Of a stretch of 64,000 nucleotides of DNA, positions 63,966 to 64,000 are shown one piece after another. Origin of the DNA: Candidatus Thioglobus perditus (lineage in GTDB: Bacteria > Pseudomonadota > Gammaproteobacteria > PS1 > Pseudothioglobaceae); contig PNQY01000062.1 in the NCBI GenBank assembly GCA_002909145.1, forward strand, positions 1 to 64,000, in the 5' to 3' direction. Both the position numbers and the translations under genes were made by a program. The notes under the pieces were generated by a model, which saw only the letters and a program-made list of their open reading frames with translations, had not been told where the DNA came from and did no database searches. Each line of letters starts with the position of its first letter. The first letter of the stretch is position 1.

Positions 63966-64000
63966 ATGGGTATTAGAAATATAGAATTTTCAAACGGTGA
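63966..64000 (+). CDS. Start of a gene cut by the window edge, possibly a REP-associated tyrosine transposase (RAYT)
   Basis: ATG then 10 more codons reading GIRNIEFSNG, open to the end. From memory, many RAYT (TnpA-REP) proteins begin with an RxIEFxNGxYYHIxNRG-like sequence, and a REP-like palindrome stands directly upstream. Eleven residues are too few for a firm call; this could be another gene or chance. Confidence 0.35.
   Translation, partial: MGIRNIEFSNG

Overview
The window is a gene-dense stretch of an AT-rich bacterial chromosome. The families point to a free-living or host-associated gammaproteobacterium: EpmB, RlmD, an AmpG/NagZ pair, an RluD/PgeF pair, a RutE-type nitroreductase, an Alvin/YfhL-type ferredoxin, cytochrome c4 and FolE2. 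Low GC, an SQR-like flavoprotein, several TlpA redoxins and a TRAP/2-hydroxyacid locus fit the SUP05/Thioglobus type of sulfur oxidiser. That placement is inference; no rRNA gene is present to confirm it. No prophage, CRISPR array or intact insertion sequence is visible. A transposase of the RAYT type may begin at the right edge.

Layout. 1-4.5 kb: end of a DUF6172-like gene, trpB, thiG, tRNA-Ser, and a minus-strand run trpC-osmC-like-small membrane protein-exported protein. 4.6-9.2 kb: a tight operon kdsA-dapB-yciI-like-unknown-hydrolase/TlpA fusion-flavoprotein. 9.2-12.9 kb: a DUF4395 membrane protein with a small exported partner, a RutE-like reductase, an unknown acidic protein, the SQR-like flavoprotein and a HIT protein. 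13-17.7 kb: gcvP, a split copy of the hydrolase/TlpA pair, cytochrome c4. 17.8-25.1 kb: parC, queD-folE2-aroG, gyrA. 25.2-31.7 kb: a cation/proton antiporter, two tiny membrane proteins, then minus-strand prfC, dCMP deaminase, mraY and a cyclophilin/FKBP-like fusion. 31.8-37.3 kb: ferredoxin, a glyoxylate-type aminotransferase, an AEC transporter, and ppsA with its regulator.

37.4-46.5 kb reads as a 2-hydroxyacid (lactate/glycolate type) island: a three-gene TRAP importer, a divergent FadR/LldR-type regulator with two candidate operators in the shared upstream region, an FMN-dependent 2-hydroxyacid dehydrogenase, a rhodanese, and glcD, a short glcE and glcF. The aminotransferase at 32 kb and gcvP at 13 kb could take glyoxylate on to glycine and C1 units.

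46.5-51.1 kb holds rlmD and a peptidoglycan recycling group (L,D-transpeptidase, AmpG, NagZ) that contains the remnant of a second rhodanese gene. 51.1-58.4 kb: uvrD, a small acidic protein, epmB, a third TlpA, an ArsC-like protein, a GST, and a ribosome/NAD operon (metallo-hydrolase, nadD, rsfS, rlmH). 58.4-64 kb: tRNA-Ala and two tRNA-Glu genes, rluD-pgeF, mutM with a degenerate S24-like gene, a PuuD-type membrane protein behind an FNR-like palindrome, and a porin with a strong promoter and structured leader.

The most unusual things seen are: (1) a periplasmic alpha/beta-hydrolase-like domain fused to a TlpA thioredoxin, with a paralogous pair encoded as two overlapping genes 8 kb away; (2) an identical 17-base palindrome in opposite orientations at 56.2 and 63.9 kb, the second just upstream of a possible RAYT start; (3) a rhodanese gene remnant; (4) a short glcE; (5) the operator/promoter arrangement of the TRAP locus.
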